The notes under the pieces were generated by a model that did no database searches, had not been told where the DNA came from, and saw nothing but the letters and a program-made list of their open reading frames with translations. From a virus, in the IMG/VR virus record IMGVR_UViG_3300003410_000058, positions 1 through 20,981 of that record: DNA of 20,981 nucleotides; one strand, written 5' to 3'. Within the stretch, counting starts at the first letter, position 1. Every line of letters begins with the position of its first letter. Made by a program: the position numbers and the translations under genes. Below, piece by piece: positions 6,468-14,078 of this stretch.

Positions 6468-7166
6468 TTAGATATTTTTTTCGTTATAAATTTTGCTTCG
6501 AAAGTCGTTAGTCAAGTCAATCGGTTGTGACGAATTAAAACTATCAACAACTTTTTTAGCCAATACATAATGATTATCTATAGTCATATGATTTAATCTA
6601 GGGTCAAACCCTGTTTTTCTATAAAATTTAACCAACGTTTCGGCAGAAGCAAATTCTGCATCACACACATGCTCTGTTAAATTTCCATACACCCCTGGAT
6701 AATCAGCAAACCCAGGAACTACTAAAAACTTTACACCAGGTCTTGAAATTATCAAATATTGTATAGCATAAACATATGCAGTATATTGTATATCGTCTAA
6801 CTGATTATTCTGTAAGTGTGTGACATATTGTTTTAAAGCTAATTCGTGTTCTTTTGGATGTGCGCCAGATTTCATGTTGCTAAAGTTGCTTAGTGCAGGA
6901 TCATCTGGAAAAAACCATTTTCTATTAGGACTTGTCGGCTGTATAATAACATAGTCATTTTTTGAAAAATTATTACAGTTCTCTATTAATTTTTTAAAAA
7001 TGTAATCATTTGCTACGCCAAATTGCGAAAAGTTTTCAATGTTGTCTTGGTCAATATTTAAACTTTCTGCAACAAGGTCTAACCAATTTTTTTCATAATG
7101 CCATATATTCTCGTGTCTAAAAGAAGACCCGATACTATAACTATCTCCAAATACCCACAGTTTCAT
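6468..7166 (-). CDS. SGNH/GDSL-type hydrolase domain protein
   Basis: A 232-residue protein starting MKLWVFGDSYS, the block I motif of SGNH hydrolases with candidate nucleophile S9. Other matching features are a Gly/Asn pair (QFGVANDY), DYVIIQPTSPNRKW where block III is expected, and NHMTIDNHYVLAKKV near the C-terminus carrying the candidate catalytic histidine with a nearby Asp. SGNH enzymes are esterases or lipases acting on sugars, lipids or acyl chains; no signal peptide is seen, so it acts in the infected cell or in the particle. The substrate is unknown. Surface polysaccharide or lipid modification is a guess. Codon use is more AT-rich by eye than in the flanking genes. The ATG at 7166 lies one base beyond the upstream MazG-like stop. 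Confidence 0.75.
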   Translation of the reverse strand: MKLWVFGDSYSIGSSFRHENIWHYEKNWLDLVAESLNIDQDNIENFSQFGVANDYIFKKLIENCNNFSKNDYVIIQPTSPNRKWFFPDDPALSNFSNMKSGAHPKEHELALKQYVTHLQNNQLDDIQYTAYVYAIQYLIISRPGVKFLVVPGFADYPGVYGNLTEHVCDAEFASAETLVKFYRKTGFDPRLNHMTIDNHYVLAKKVVDSFNSSQPIDLTNDFRSKIYNEKNI

Positions 7167-7167
7167 A

Positions 7168-7524
7168 TTATGCTTTTACAAATTTGTCTAGTTCAGGCGC
7201 TTTCCAATTTGACGGTTTCAATACTTTCCCGTCTTCTCTCTTGCGCACTTTGCCAGTCTCTGGATCAATCTTTGCAAAGTTTGTGTCCATTACTTCTTCC
7301 CATGCGCCTTCTCCGTCAAATCCGCCTGCTCTGATAGCACCCATAGTAACAACTAGGATATCTACTAGTGCATCAAGTTGTTCTACCTTGTCATCTGCTG
7401 CTACCGCTTCTACAAGCTCGCTTACTTCTTCGTCAATAAGCGACAAGTACATCTTGTAGTTTGCGTCACTAGGCTCTTGGTCACACGCTTTTTGAAACGT
7501 GTCAATATCTTTAAATGGATTCAT
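7168..7524 (-). CDS. MazG/HisE-like nucleotide pyrophosphohydrolase (118 aa)
   Basis: A second all-alpha NTP pyrophosphohydrolase, not closely similar to the one at 5417-5704. The metal-binding helices are visible as DEEVSELVEA (E32, E33, E36) and EQLDALVD (E48, D51, D55). The C-terminal half has the pattern GEGAWEEVMDTNFAKI, then GKVRKREDGKVLKPSNWKAPEL, typical of phage phosphoribosyl-ATP-pyrophosphohydrolase-like proteins, where the DGK segment contacts substrate. It would hydrolyse (d)NTPs or modified nucleotides. The start is supported by GAGGAAC before the ATG at 7524. The gene sits between GroES-like and SGNH genes and could share a transcript with both. Confidence 0.88.
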   Translation of the reverse strand: MNPFKDIDTFQKACDQEPSDANYKMYLSLIDEEVSELVEAVAADDKVEQLDALVDILVVTMGAIRAGGFDGEGAWEEVMDTNFAKIDPETGKVRKREDGKVLKPSNWKAPELDKFVKA

Positions 7525-7533
7525 TTGTTCCTC

Positions 7534-7932
7534 TTACATGAATGCTGATGGGTCAATTGTTGCATGTTCGCCGTCACCGTACTCTCCGCCGATTTGAACG
7601 CCTTCTGGTTTCTCGTTTGATACTGCTAGAATACTCTCGCTTTCTACCATACGATATTCTTTTTCGCCTGTTCCGTCGTCGACTAGCATACTGCGTGTCC
7701 AACGTCCGTGTTCTATAAGAATCCAGTCACCTGCTGCATACTCGTCTTTGTTGTCTGGACCTTTATCATATACTCTAGCCCACCGAGGATAGATGCCCCG
7801 AGTCGTGCCGTCGTCGTCCTTGATGATAAGTCCGCCCGCAGTCTTTTGTTCGCCAAAATACATATCAGTCACAAGTACTCTGTTTCCGATAGCACGTAGA
7901 CTGCCTTCGATTGCATTAAGATTTATAGCCAT
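7534..7932 (-). CDS. groES: GroES-like co-chaperonin (T4 gp31 counterpart)
   Basis: A 132-residue protein with the GroES fold signature: a start strand LRAIGNRVLVTD (12-23), the mobile-loop region with KTAGGLIIKDD (30-40) that contacts GroEL, GDWILIEHG (68-76), and the closing strand ESESILAVSNE (97-107). The C-terminal tail of about 25 residues extends beyond bacterial GroES (about 97). In T4, gp31 replaces GroES to let host GroEL fold the major capsid protein; the same job is likely here. Its ATG overlaps the preceding stop by one base (TAATG), coupling it to the 139-residue protein upstream. Confidence 0.9.
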   Translation of the reverse strand: MAINLNAIEGSLRAIGNRVLVTDMYFGEQKTAGGLIIKDDDGTTRGIYPRWARVYDKGPDNKDEYAAGDWILIEHGRWTRSMLVDDGTGEKEYRMVESESILAVSNEKPEGVQIGGEYGDGEHATIDPSAFM

Positions 7933-8351
7933 TATTCACCTTTAGGTACAAAGTTGCCGTTTTCGTCTTCTACCCATGCATCAGCTTCATCAAGCATCTC
8001 TTGTTCTGCTGCTGTTAATGGAGCGTCAATGACAGCTTCATCTTTTTTAGTACTGGTTGCAGCTTTTTTTGTAGGGGTTTTCGCCGCAGATGGAATATCT
8101 TCTTGTGGTTTATTAGATCGAGCTCTGCCGCTAGAATCTTGTACTGATCCTGCTTGTGCATAATGCTCTGCCACAACTTCTTCACGTTTTTTAATAATTT
8201 GACCACCTGGGCCTAGTTCGTCGCCGCGAGCATTTACTCGAGCATTACCAACCGCAGGTGTTAGTTCATTGCGTTTTCTAAGCAGATCCATGTCTACTTG
8301 TTTGCCTCGCATACTTCTGTGCTGTTTTTTAGCTGCTGATACTTTTGACAT
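7932..8351 (-). CDS. Conserved T4-like marine phage protein (139 aa), function unknown
   Basis: A 139-residue hydrophilic protein beginning MSKVSAAKKQHRSMRGKQ, with a central region VNARGDELGPGGQIIKKREE that I recall as conserved in marine T4-like phages without an assigned role. Residues 80-110 are a low-complexity Ala/Lys/Thr linker (AAKTPTKKAATSTKK) and the C-terminus is acidic (LDEADAWVEDENGNFVPKGE). The basic N-terminus and acidic C-terminus would suit a nucleic-acid or assembly factor, but this is speculation. A strong ribosome binding site (AAAGGAG, 7 bases before ATG) and coupling to the co-chaperonin gene support the call and hint at a link with virion assembly. Confidence 0.75.
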   Translation of the reverse strand: MSKVSAAKKQHRSMRGKQVDMDLLRKRNELTPAVGNARVNARGDELGPGGQIIKKREEVVAEHYAQAGSVQDSSGRARSNKPQEDIPSAAKTPTKKAATSTKKDEAVIDAPLTAAEQEMLDEADAWVEDENGNFVPKGE

Positions 8352-8365
8352 ATCTTTCTCCTTTA

Positions 8366-8383
8366 ATTATATACTTACTTATC
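8366..8383 (-). promoter_or_regulatory. Weak candidate promoter before the 139-aa protein
   Basis: Reading leftward, GATAAGTA (8376-8383) differs by one base from the GATAAATA late-promoter core found before three tail genes and stands 25 bases before the ATG at 8351, the same distance. A TATAAT string (8366-8371) follows, but no -35 box lies at a suitable distance. Either or neither may be functional. Confidence 0.3.
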
Positions 8384-8900
8384 TCAAGAACTCTCTCCAA
8401 TCCAGGTCAAACTGGATTGAATTAATACGATGTACACCTATCAAATACAACACATAACTTGCTACACTTGATCCGCGTCCTACGCCCCATACAATATCAT
8501 TCTCACGCATAAAGTCTACAAGATAGATCATATAACGTAACAAGTTCATCATTCCTCTACCTTCAAACTCTGCAAGTTCTTCAGCGGACCTTGCTGTTTC
8601 GTCTTGTGTAGTACATTTTGTAAGAACGTAGTTGTGTACGTTTAGTGTTTTGTATTCATCAGGCATAAACCATTCACCTTGACATACACCGTCAAAAGTC
8701 TTTTGATCTACATCTAGGGGAATATATTTCTGTAGTTTGTCAAAGCCTTGTTCTTCCATCGCAGCATTGAACTTGTCTACATCGTCGTCAGCATCACACA
8801 ACACTACATGCACCTTATCCGCATGACCACTATAGATCATATCGACTAAGTCTTTGTTTGTAAATCGTGGAATACCAAGTTTGTCAGTTTTCATAAGCAT
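8379..8900 (-). CDS. DnaE-like (Pol III alpha) fragment protein, lacks catalytic aspartates
   Basis: A 173-residue protein whose C-terminal 50 residues match bacterial DNA polymerase III alpha at the start of the palm: YMIYLVDFMRENDI, then GVGRGSSVASYVLYLIG, then FDLDWREFL, corresponding to DnaE YFLIVWDFIR, GPGRGSGAGSLVAY, and the FERFL stretch. The protein stops exactly where DnaE would continue to the PDFDxDF motif carrying catalytic aspartates, so it cannot polymerise alone. The middle part (GEWFMPDEYKTLNV) also resembles the DnaE segment before the palm. No remaining DnaE sequence follows; a different gene lies 28 bases downstream. It is intact with clean boundaries, so it is more likely a conserved repurposed fragment than decay. 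A nucleotide- or primer-binding role is plausible but unproven. Confidence 0.8.
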   Translation of the reverse strand: MLMKTDKLGIPRFTNKDLVDMIYSGHADKVHVVLCDADDDVDKFNAAMEEQGFDKLQKYIPLDVDQKTFDGVCQGEWFMPDEYKTLNVHNYVLTKCTTQDETARSAEELAEFEGRGMMNLLRYMIYLVDFMRENDIVWGVGRGSSVASYVLYLIGVHRINSIQFDLDWREFLR

Positions 8901-8909
8901 ACACTTATT

Positions 8910-9149
8910 TTAACTTACATTAATTAAATCGTCAAGTCCTGATTCGCCATTTTCTTGATTTTTCTGACGTTCGTATTCGACGGCACGGCGTGTTTGTACT
9001 TCTTGTTTGTAGATTTCTAAGAAGTTTGAGATTTGATGTTGTACTCCAGGATTTGCAGTCATAAAGTATCTGCGTTGGAGTACAACTATTTTTTCTTCTA
9101 ATTCGTTTATAGTAAGATCTGCTAAACTATCAACCAACGGATTAATCAT
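8910..9149 (-). CDS. Conserved small helical phage protein (79 aa)
   Basis: A 79-residue protein starting MINPLVDSLADLT at 9149, where ATG overlaps the upstream stop (TAATG); an in-frame start at 9206 would lie inside the upstream gene and is rejected. Residues 10-65 are predicted strongly helical with heptad-like leucines (LTINELEEKIVVLQRRYF), then KQEVQTRRAVEYERQKNQ, and the tail is acidic (GLDDLINVS). It looks like a coiled-coil adaptor or assembly factor. I believe similar proteins exist in marine T4-like phages without a firm function. It is coupled to the fibre-like gene upstream. Confidence 0.72.
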   Translation of the reverse strand: MINPLVDSLADLTINELEEKIVVLQRRYFMTANPGVQHQISNFLEIYKQEVQTRRAVEYERQKNQENGESGLDDLINVS

Positions 9150-9736
9150 TAGGTGTATTGTCCTCTGTATTCTGCATATACAGTTGTTCCTTGATTGTAT
9201 GTCCAAAAATCAATGATTATAGGATTAGTACTACTGTCTACAGTAGCAGTTGCAACGCCGCCTACTCTAGGATAATCTGCACTATATTTAATTATTCCGC
9301 CGCCATCGACCGTAAACGTTACAGTTTTAGCAGTGTCATTGCCTAACATCTGAACAGTCATTTTAGCAACATGATCTCTTTCAGGCCAATCTGAAAGTGC
9401 AAAGTTAATAGTGCTGTCGCCTTCAGATAAATTAATATTCATGCTTTGGTAGTGTCCGTTTAAAAAACTAATATTCATTCCACTAGTAGCAGCACCGATG
9501 TTATGATACTTTTCAGTGTTTAGTGAAAAATTAGCATTTGTAACATCACTACCTAAAAAATCATTCGATTCGTTTAGTTTAGCAGTATTAGCTTGGAGAG
9601 CAGTTATTTCACTAGTTGCTGTTGCTAATCCTGTTTTAATAATTGTGAAGTTGTCGCGAAATCCTTGAGTGTCGTTATCGACACCTGCTACTGGATATGC
9701 TCCATCAATTGTTCCACTTATAATATTGCTTGGCAT
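9149..9736 (-). CDS. Virion/tail-fibre-like structural protein (195 aa)
   Basis: A 195-residue protein with no cysteine. Its N-terminal region (GAYPVAGVDNDTQGFRDNF) followed by a helical segment (ITALQANTAKLNESNDFLG) resembles adaptor segments of marine T4-like structural proteins. The C-terminal 110 residues are beta-rich (MNISFLNGHYQSMNINLSEG, then KTVTFTVDGGGIIKY) and end in a WTYNQGTTVYAEYRGQY strand. The ATG at 9736 has AGAGGA 7 bases upstream, and a late-promoter-like CGATAAATA stands 19 bases before it. It is likely a tail fibre or baseplate-attached component, inferred from composition and neighbours. Confidence 0.75.
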   Translation of the reverse strand: MPSNIISGTIDGAYPVAGVDNDTQGFRDNFTIIKTGLATATSEITALQANTAKLNESNDFLGSDVTNANFSLNTEKYHNIGAATSGMNISFLNGHYQSMNINLSEGDSTINFALSDWPERDHVAKMTVQMLGNDTAKTVTFTVDGGGIIKYSADYPRVGGVATATVDSSTNPIIIDFWTYNQGTTVYAEYRGQYT

Positions 9737-9754
9737 GTTAATTCCTCTTTTGTA

Positions 9755-9763
9755 TATTTATCG
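9755..9763 (-). promoter_or_regulatory. T4-type late promoter core before the 195-aa structural gene
   Basis: CGATAAATA on the minus strand, in the 30-base gap after the large structural gene and 19 bases before the ATG at 9736. The same nine bases occur before two other tail genes. T4 late promoters have TATAAATA as their only core element, recognised by the gp55 sigma factor. Confidence 0.65.
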
Positions 9764-9766
9764 ATG

Positions 9767-12700
9767 TTACACATTGAATTGGTAATTTGCGAACAGTACA
9801 AATTTCTCAACATCGCTGTTTTCTGTTTGTTTGACAATATATCTGTCTATATCGTAGTTGATTATTTTAGGATCAAAACCATAGTTTTTAATGTTATTGA
9901 TTATACTTGCTGCTTCGCCAGGTTTGCAATAACAAATAGGTATAGCAGTTATGTAGTCTAATTCTTCAAATCCTGTTTGTGCAGTACGCATCCATAATGG
10001 AAGATAGTTTCTTTCTTCTTCGCCAATAGTTTTAATATTTGCTCTCATATTATCTATACTACTTATGTATCTAACAGAATCGTTTGATTGGCTAACATTG
10101 ACAGCATTAGAATCTGTTTTAATAGTGTTGGTTTTAGGTCTAAAGCGATAAGGTTCGCTTTCTCCTTTTTGCAGTTCAATTGTTACTGTTCCGCCATCAC
10201 GCACTGTAATTTCAAAATCTGCATCGTCAACATTAAGTTCTTCTTCAGCAGGCGCACGAGTGTCGATTATTATTTCGTCAGTTTGACCAAATACAAATCT
10301 TACAGTTGATCTAGTACCGATTGCTAATTGATTATACCCTGCATTAAATCTAGTTGCATCGTCTACTACTGCATATTGTATACTATCTACAGTAATTTTT
10401 TCTTTGTTTTTTATTTTAAAACTTTCAGCCGTCTTTGTGTTAGCAACAGTCGAGTTTGCAGGATCTTTAACTTCTATATATACCACTTCGTATATTGTAT
10501 CTGAAGTTGCACTTTCCTTTGCTACAGCACTTTTAATGTCGCCAAGTATATATTTTTTACGCTTGTGACCTTTAGCTGCCGCAGCAATAAATTTATCAAT
10601 AGAAGCTGCTTCTACGCCTGCATAAACAAGCATATCTAAATTTTTCTGTATGCCGAACGTAGTATCGCTCGGTCGATAAATTTTATTAGGAGTAAACACT
10701 TCAGGGTTACTAATAAAGTTTTTATAGTAAGTTTTTTGATCTGTTGGTAGCATCGGACGCATGTAAATATCAGTATATTTCGTTCTATTTAAATCTACAA
10801 CATTTAACGAAAATTCACGTTCAATTGCTGTATAGTTAAATCGATCTCTTGCTTCAACTGTAAATTTATAGCTTCGGTCAAATGTAGTATCACCTGGTAA
10901 ACTACCGTCCCAAGTAACTGCTAAATTTTCAAACGTGGTTAATCCAGGATTGTCAACAGTGCCAAACTGTCTTGGTGTACCAATTATTTCACCGTCGTAG
11001 TTAAGTGTTAGACCAAATGGCAGTTTTCCTGACTTTAAAGTATAAATCATAGCAGTGTCTGGCACTGTTGTTTCTGCTATTAATTTCAAAGTACTTGTAA
11101 AGTTAGCATTGATATTTCCTAAATCAGCAGGCGTAATCCAATTGATATTACTATCAATTTCGCCAATTACACGCACTTCAAATGTTTTGACAGTACTAGG
11201 TATATCTATTTCATCATTAGATGCAACAATTAAATTCTTAAAGAAACTATCTTTAGCAAATAATGAAATACCTATATTTCTGCCATTATTCAATTGTGAA
11301 ATTAGATTTTTATCTAAAGTTATTTTATCTTCGTTATCTCTTATAAGAGTTGCAACTATATCACTACTGTCTGAACCTGCAAAAAAGTCTTGTATATTTG
11401 ATCTTATTCTCGAATACGATGTACTAGGCACTCTAATACGCCAATTTAAATCGTCGATTACTGTAATATATGCTGTGTCATTATATTCTGCTTCTAGTGC
11501 TTGCTCTGTTGCAGTAATTCTATCAGCTAAACTAAGATCTTCTAGTGTTTCTGCAACTTCTTGCCAGTTTGCACTTATGAAATCTAATTGTACAATACCC
11601 TCAACTAATATGTCGTCACCGAATTCGTCTTTTTGTGAAGCTGTACTGTGCGATACTGTACATTGGTATATTTTTCCGTCGCCACCTGTCTCGATAGTAT
11701 TGATAACATAATCGCCTATAAAATAATTTTCGTTTACTTCTATCACTCGTGGAGAATATGCTGGCAAAAATGGATCATTGGCTGTAGTCTGAGTAACTTG
11801 CCACTCTATGTAAGGAGTAAATGTATTAAGAGTATATGTTTCTGTATTACTAAATCTTAATGTTCTATTAGTATATTTTGTTTTAGCTGCTTCTGTTAAT
11901 CTACTAATAAAAATATGATCTTGCCCAACTGTTGCAGTTTGACTTAATTGTAAATTAATACTAGGAGCAAGTGTTTCGTCAACAAATATGATATCATAAT
12001 CTGTATTTCTAGCATCAACGTTAGTAACTGTATATTGTCTTTTACCTAACAGAATCTTTTTACCAACTAATTCAAATAGGTCATTGGTGCCGTCTATGTC
12101 GCCAGTTAAATCAATTTTATTAATTTTAAAACTATTATTGCCTAATAATACATCTTCGTAAAAGTTTGCAAATATTGTAACTGTTTCTAAGTCTGTAGTT
12201 ATTCTAGTTGCTCTCACAGTAAATCTATAATTTTGTGTAATAGCAGGCTGATAAGGAATGCGTCCGATAACTTCGCCAGTTTGACTGTCTAATTCCATTC
12301 CTGGAGGCAATTCACTTGGAGTGCCATCATCATTTACATCTTCGAGTGTGTAAACCACAACACCTTCTAATGTCCAGTTATCTACAATTTCTAAATATAT
12401 TGTTGTATAATTATTTGCTCGTTTAAATCCTAAGTCCGTAGGTGTGATCCATACAGGAGTTCTTACATTTGTGTTATCAGCAGTAAATACACCTGTGCTT
12501 GCTTGCATAATGGTATTGTCTGCTTTTAAATAGTCATCGCCGACTAGATAAATTTTAAATTCACGTCTTACAAAGTTTTCGCCGTCTGTAACTGTAACAG
12601 CAAACGGATAGTATCTATTTAATTTTCTTAGATTTGCAGTAGGTTCGTTATAATCAAAATCAACAGTGTCATAATAAAAACTACCGTAACCGTTTGAGCT

Positions 12701-13279
12701 GGTTACTGAATAGTCTATCGGAACGCCAGAGAATGGAGCACTATCATAACCTCCTCCAATATTTCGTTTATCTAAACTGAGCAATGGCTCAGTAGTGCCT
12801 TGCAGCCTTCCGTCATCTGATAGTGTAATACCTACCGGAAGTGTGCCATCGCCATCAGCAATAAAATATGAAAGTTCATCGCCTGCACTTAAATCAGAAT
12901 CAGTTGCTACTAACTGATAATCGACAATTTCGTTATCGAGGATAAACAAGCTATTGTTTGAACCAATTGGCAATAGTCCTTCGTTAGTTTGCCATGTAGG
13001 ACTATCTGGACCAGTAACTACAAACTCAATAGTACAGTCTTGAAAACCTTCGTCGGTTGTTGCTCGGAACACAGCATTAAATGTTGTATCATATGCAACT
13101 TCATATACTGTGCCTACTATTATATTATTTTCTAGTCTTGACCCTGTGGGAATTTTGCCACTAATTAATTCTACGTCAGCAGTAATACCATTTGCTAATG
13201 GCAACGGAATATTAACCTGAGTTCTTTCGATTAGTGTTCTAAGACGATTTCCAGTTGCAACATTCCATAATTTTAACAT
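9767..13279 (-). CDS. Large virion protein with Ig-like (He_PIG-type) modules
   Basis: An 1170-residue protein, probably a long tail or baseplate fibre. Beta-sandwich modules recur with the putative Ig pattern LPxGxxL..DGxxxGxP followed by a YxFTVxAxD strand: around residues 40-90 (GKIPTGSRLENNIIVGT), 145-240 (GTLPVGITLSDDGRLQG and FAVTVTDGENFVRREF), about 325-370 (ELPPGMELDSQTGEVIGRIP), and about 740-810 (KLPFGLTLNYDGEIIGTP). Two copies of a W-ITP-x-DLG motif precede the latter modules. The last 95 residues (NYLPLWMRTAQTGFEELDY, then IPICYCKPGE, then DIDRYIV) form a distinct domain that I associate with marine T4-like structural proteins. No signal peptide. The start is supported by AAGGA before ATG and a late-promoter core 23 bases upstream. 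Confidence 0.85.
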   Translation of the reverse strand: MLKLWNVATGNRLRTLIERTQVNIPLPLANGITADVELISGKIPTGSRLENNIIVGTVYEVAYDTTFNAVFRATTDEGFQDCTIEFVVTGPDSPTWQTNEGLLPIGSNNSLFILDNEIVDYQLVATDSDLSAGDELSYFIADGDGTLPVGITLSDDGRLQGTTEPLLSLDKRNIGGGYDSAPFSGVPIDYSVTSSNGYGSFYYDTVDFDYNEPTANLRKLNRYYPFAVTVTDGENFVRREFKIYLVGDDYLKADNTIMQASTGVFTADNTNVRTPVWITPTDLGFKRANNYTTIYLEIVDNWTLEGVVVYTLEDVNDDGTPSELPPGMELDSQTGEVIGRIPYQPAITQNYRFTVRATRITTDLETVTIFANFYEDVLLGNNSFKINKIDLTGDIDGTNDLFELVGKKILLGKRQYTVTNVDARNTDYDIIFVDETLAPSINLQLSQTATVGQDHIFISRLTEAAKTKYTNRTLRFSNTETYTLNTFTPYIEWQVTQTTANDPFLPAYSPRVIEVNENYFIGDYVINTIETGGDGKIYQCTVSHSTASQKDEFGDDILVEGIVQLDFISANWQEVAETLEDLSLADRITATEQALEAEYNDTAYITVIDDLNWRIRVPSTSYSRIRSNIQDFFAGSDSSDIVATLIRDNEDKITLDKNLISQLNNGRNIGISLFAKDSFFKNLIVASNDEIDIPSTVKTFEVRVIGEIDSNINWITPADLGNINANFTSTLKLIAETTVPDTAMIYTLKSGKLPFGLTLNYDGEIIGTPRQFGTVDNPGLTTFENLAVTWDGSLPGDTTFDRSYKFTVEARDRFNYTAIEREFSLNVVDLNRTKYTDIYMRPMLPTDQKTYYKNFISNPEVFTPNKIYRPSDTTFGIQKNLDMLVYAGVEAASIDKFIAAAAKGHKRKKYILGDIKSAVAKESATSDTIYEVVYIEVKDPANSTVANTKTAESFKIKNKEKITVDSIQYAVVDDATRFNAGYNQLAIGTRSTVRFVFGQTDEIIIDTRAPAEEELNVDDADFEITVRDGGTVTIELQKGESEPYRFRPKTNTIKTDSNAVNVSQSNDSVRYISSIDNMRANIKTIGEEERNYLPLWMRTAQTGFEELDYITAIPICYCKPGEAASIINNIKNYGFDPKIINYDIDRYIVKQTENSDVEKFVLFANYQFNV

Positions 13280-13301
13280 TAAATAGATTCCTTATACAAC
13301 G

Positions 13302-13310
13302 TATTTATCG
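13302..13310 (-). promoter_or_regulatory. T4-type late promoter core before the 1170-aa virion gene
   Basis: CGATAAATA on the minus strand in the 39-base gap between two structural genes, 23 bases before the ATG at 13279. It is identical in all nine bases to those at 9755 and 18644. Confidence 0.65.
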
Positions 13311-13318
13311 GAAATATG

Positions 13319-14077
13319 TTATACAGCAATTGTGCCGAGATCAAGTGTTGTAGTATTAGGTGTAAGTATAGACCCGCCGTCTACATCAGTATTAACTATT
13401 AAATATTCTAATATATTAGACACAGTAGGAAACATTTGACCAAAGTCTGCCACGTTGTCTCCGAGAATGTTACGTATATCAATGTTGTGGACCAGGCCTG
13501 TCACGTTTCCTACAACATTACCTGTTACGTTTCCTACAACATTACCTGTTACGTTCCCTGTTAAAGGACCATTAATTCCGGAACTAGTAATAGTGCCTAC
13601 ATTTAATAGATTATTTGCCTGTGCATCAAGATCACCACTTAATTGAGGAGATAAATCTGATACCAAATCGGTAATACCTGTATACTCAACAGTAAGCACA
13701 CCGTCTACAATCTCTGTGCTAATGTCTGCTCCACCAGTTATAGTTAATGCTGCACTATCCTCTAATACAACATCACCTGTGTCAGCAGTAATAGTCAAAT
13801 CACTTACACCACGGTCTGCGGCTATCACAATCTTATTATCATCAGCAGTCAATGTTACATTTGAACCAGCACTAATTTTTTTAAACTCTAAGTCATATGA
13901 ACTTCTACGGAAGAATAAGCCTTCTCCAGTGTCTCCTAAGTTACTAGCAGACGTTTGTTCATCATCACGTAAGTCTAACTCTTCAAAGTTTGAATTAATT
14001 TTGATCATTGCTTCACGAAGATCATCACCTGTTCCATCGTTTGCAACATTGCCTATATTAATTAATTGTACTGCCAT
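13319..14077 (-). CDS. Tail-fibre-like protein with GNVTGNVV repeats (252 aa)
   Basis: A 252-residue beta-rich protein. The first 35 residues (INIGNVANDGTGDDLREAMI, then KINSNFEELD) are the same kind of adaptor module seen in the 67-residue protein at 18660-18863, probably a trimer-forming or attachment head. A beta-helix-like middle (LTITADTGDVVLEDSAAL) follows, then a GNVTGNVVGNVTG repeat encoded by a 24-bp tandem DNA repeat. The C-terminus (TVSNILEYLIVNTDVDGG) is distinct. A likely fibre or spike component. The ATG at 14077 is placed by AGGAAG upstream and lies two bases after the protease stop, so the two are probably co-translated. Confidence 0.8.
   Translation of the reverse strand: MAVQLINIGNVANDGTGDDLREAMIKINSNFEELDLRDDEQTSASNLGDTGEGLFFRRSSYDLEFKKISAGSNVTLTADDNKIVIAADRGVSDLTITADTGDVVLEDSAALTITGGADISTEIVDGVLTVEYTGITDLVSDLSPQLSGDLDAQANNLLNVGTITSSGINGPLTGNVTGNVVGNVTGNVVGNVTGLVHNIDIRNILGDNVADFGQMFPTVSNILEYLIVNTDVDGGSILTPNTTTLDLGTIAV
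13497..13562. repeat. 24-bp tandem repeat, about 2.75 copies, within a fibre gene
   Basis: The unit CCTGTYACGTTTCCTACAAC plus ATTA repeats at 13497-13520 and 13521-13544, with a partial third copy to 13562 that has one base change. Each unit encodes eight residues of the GNVTGNVV series in the minus-strand gene. The period is a multiple of three, so copy-number changes keep frame. Confidence 0.85.
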
Positions 14078-14078
14078 T

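Noticed and set aside
8910-9206. Longer start for the 79-residue helical protein at 9206
   Set aside because: The extra residues lie inside the upstream structural gene and look like out-of-frame coding; the ATG at 9149 is coupled to the upstream stop.
11055-11711. 218-codon plus-strand open frame
   Set aside because: It lies antisense inside the 1170-residue virion gene, has no ribosome binding site or family features, and its composition mirrors the opposite strand.
13497-13562. Possible CRISPR-like repeat
   Set aside because: The copies are directly adjacent with no spacers, and they encode an in-frame protein repeat.
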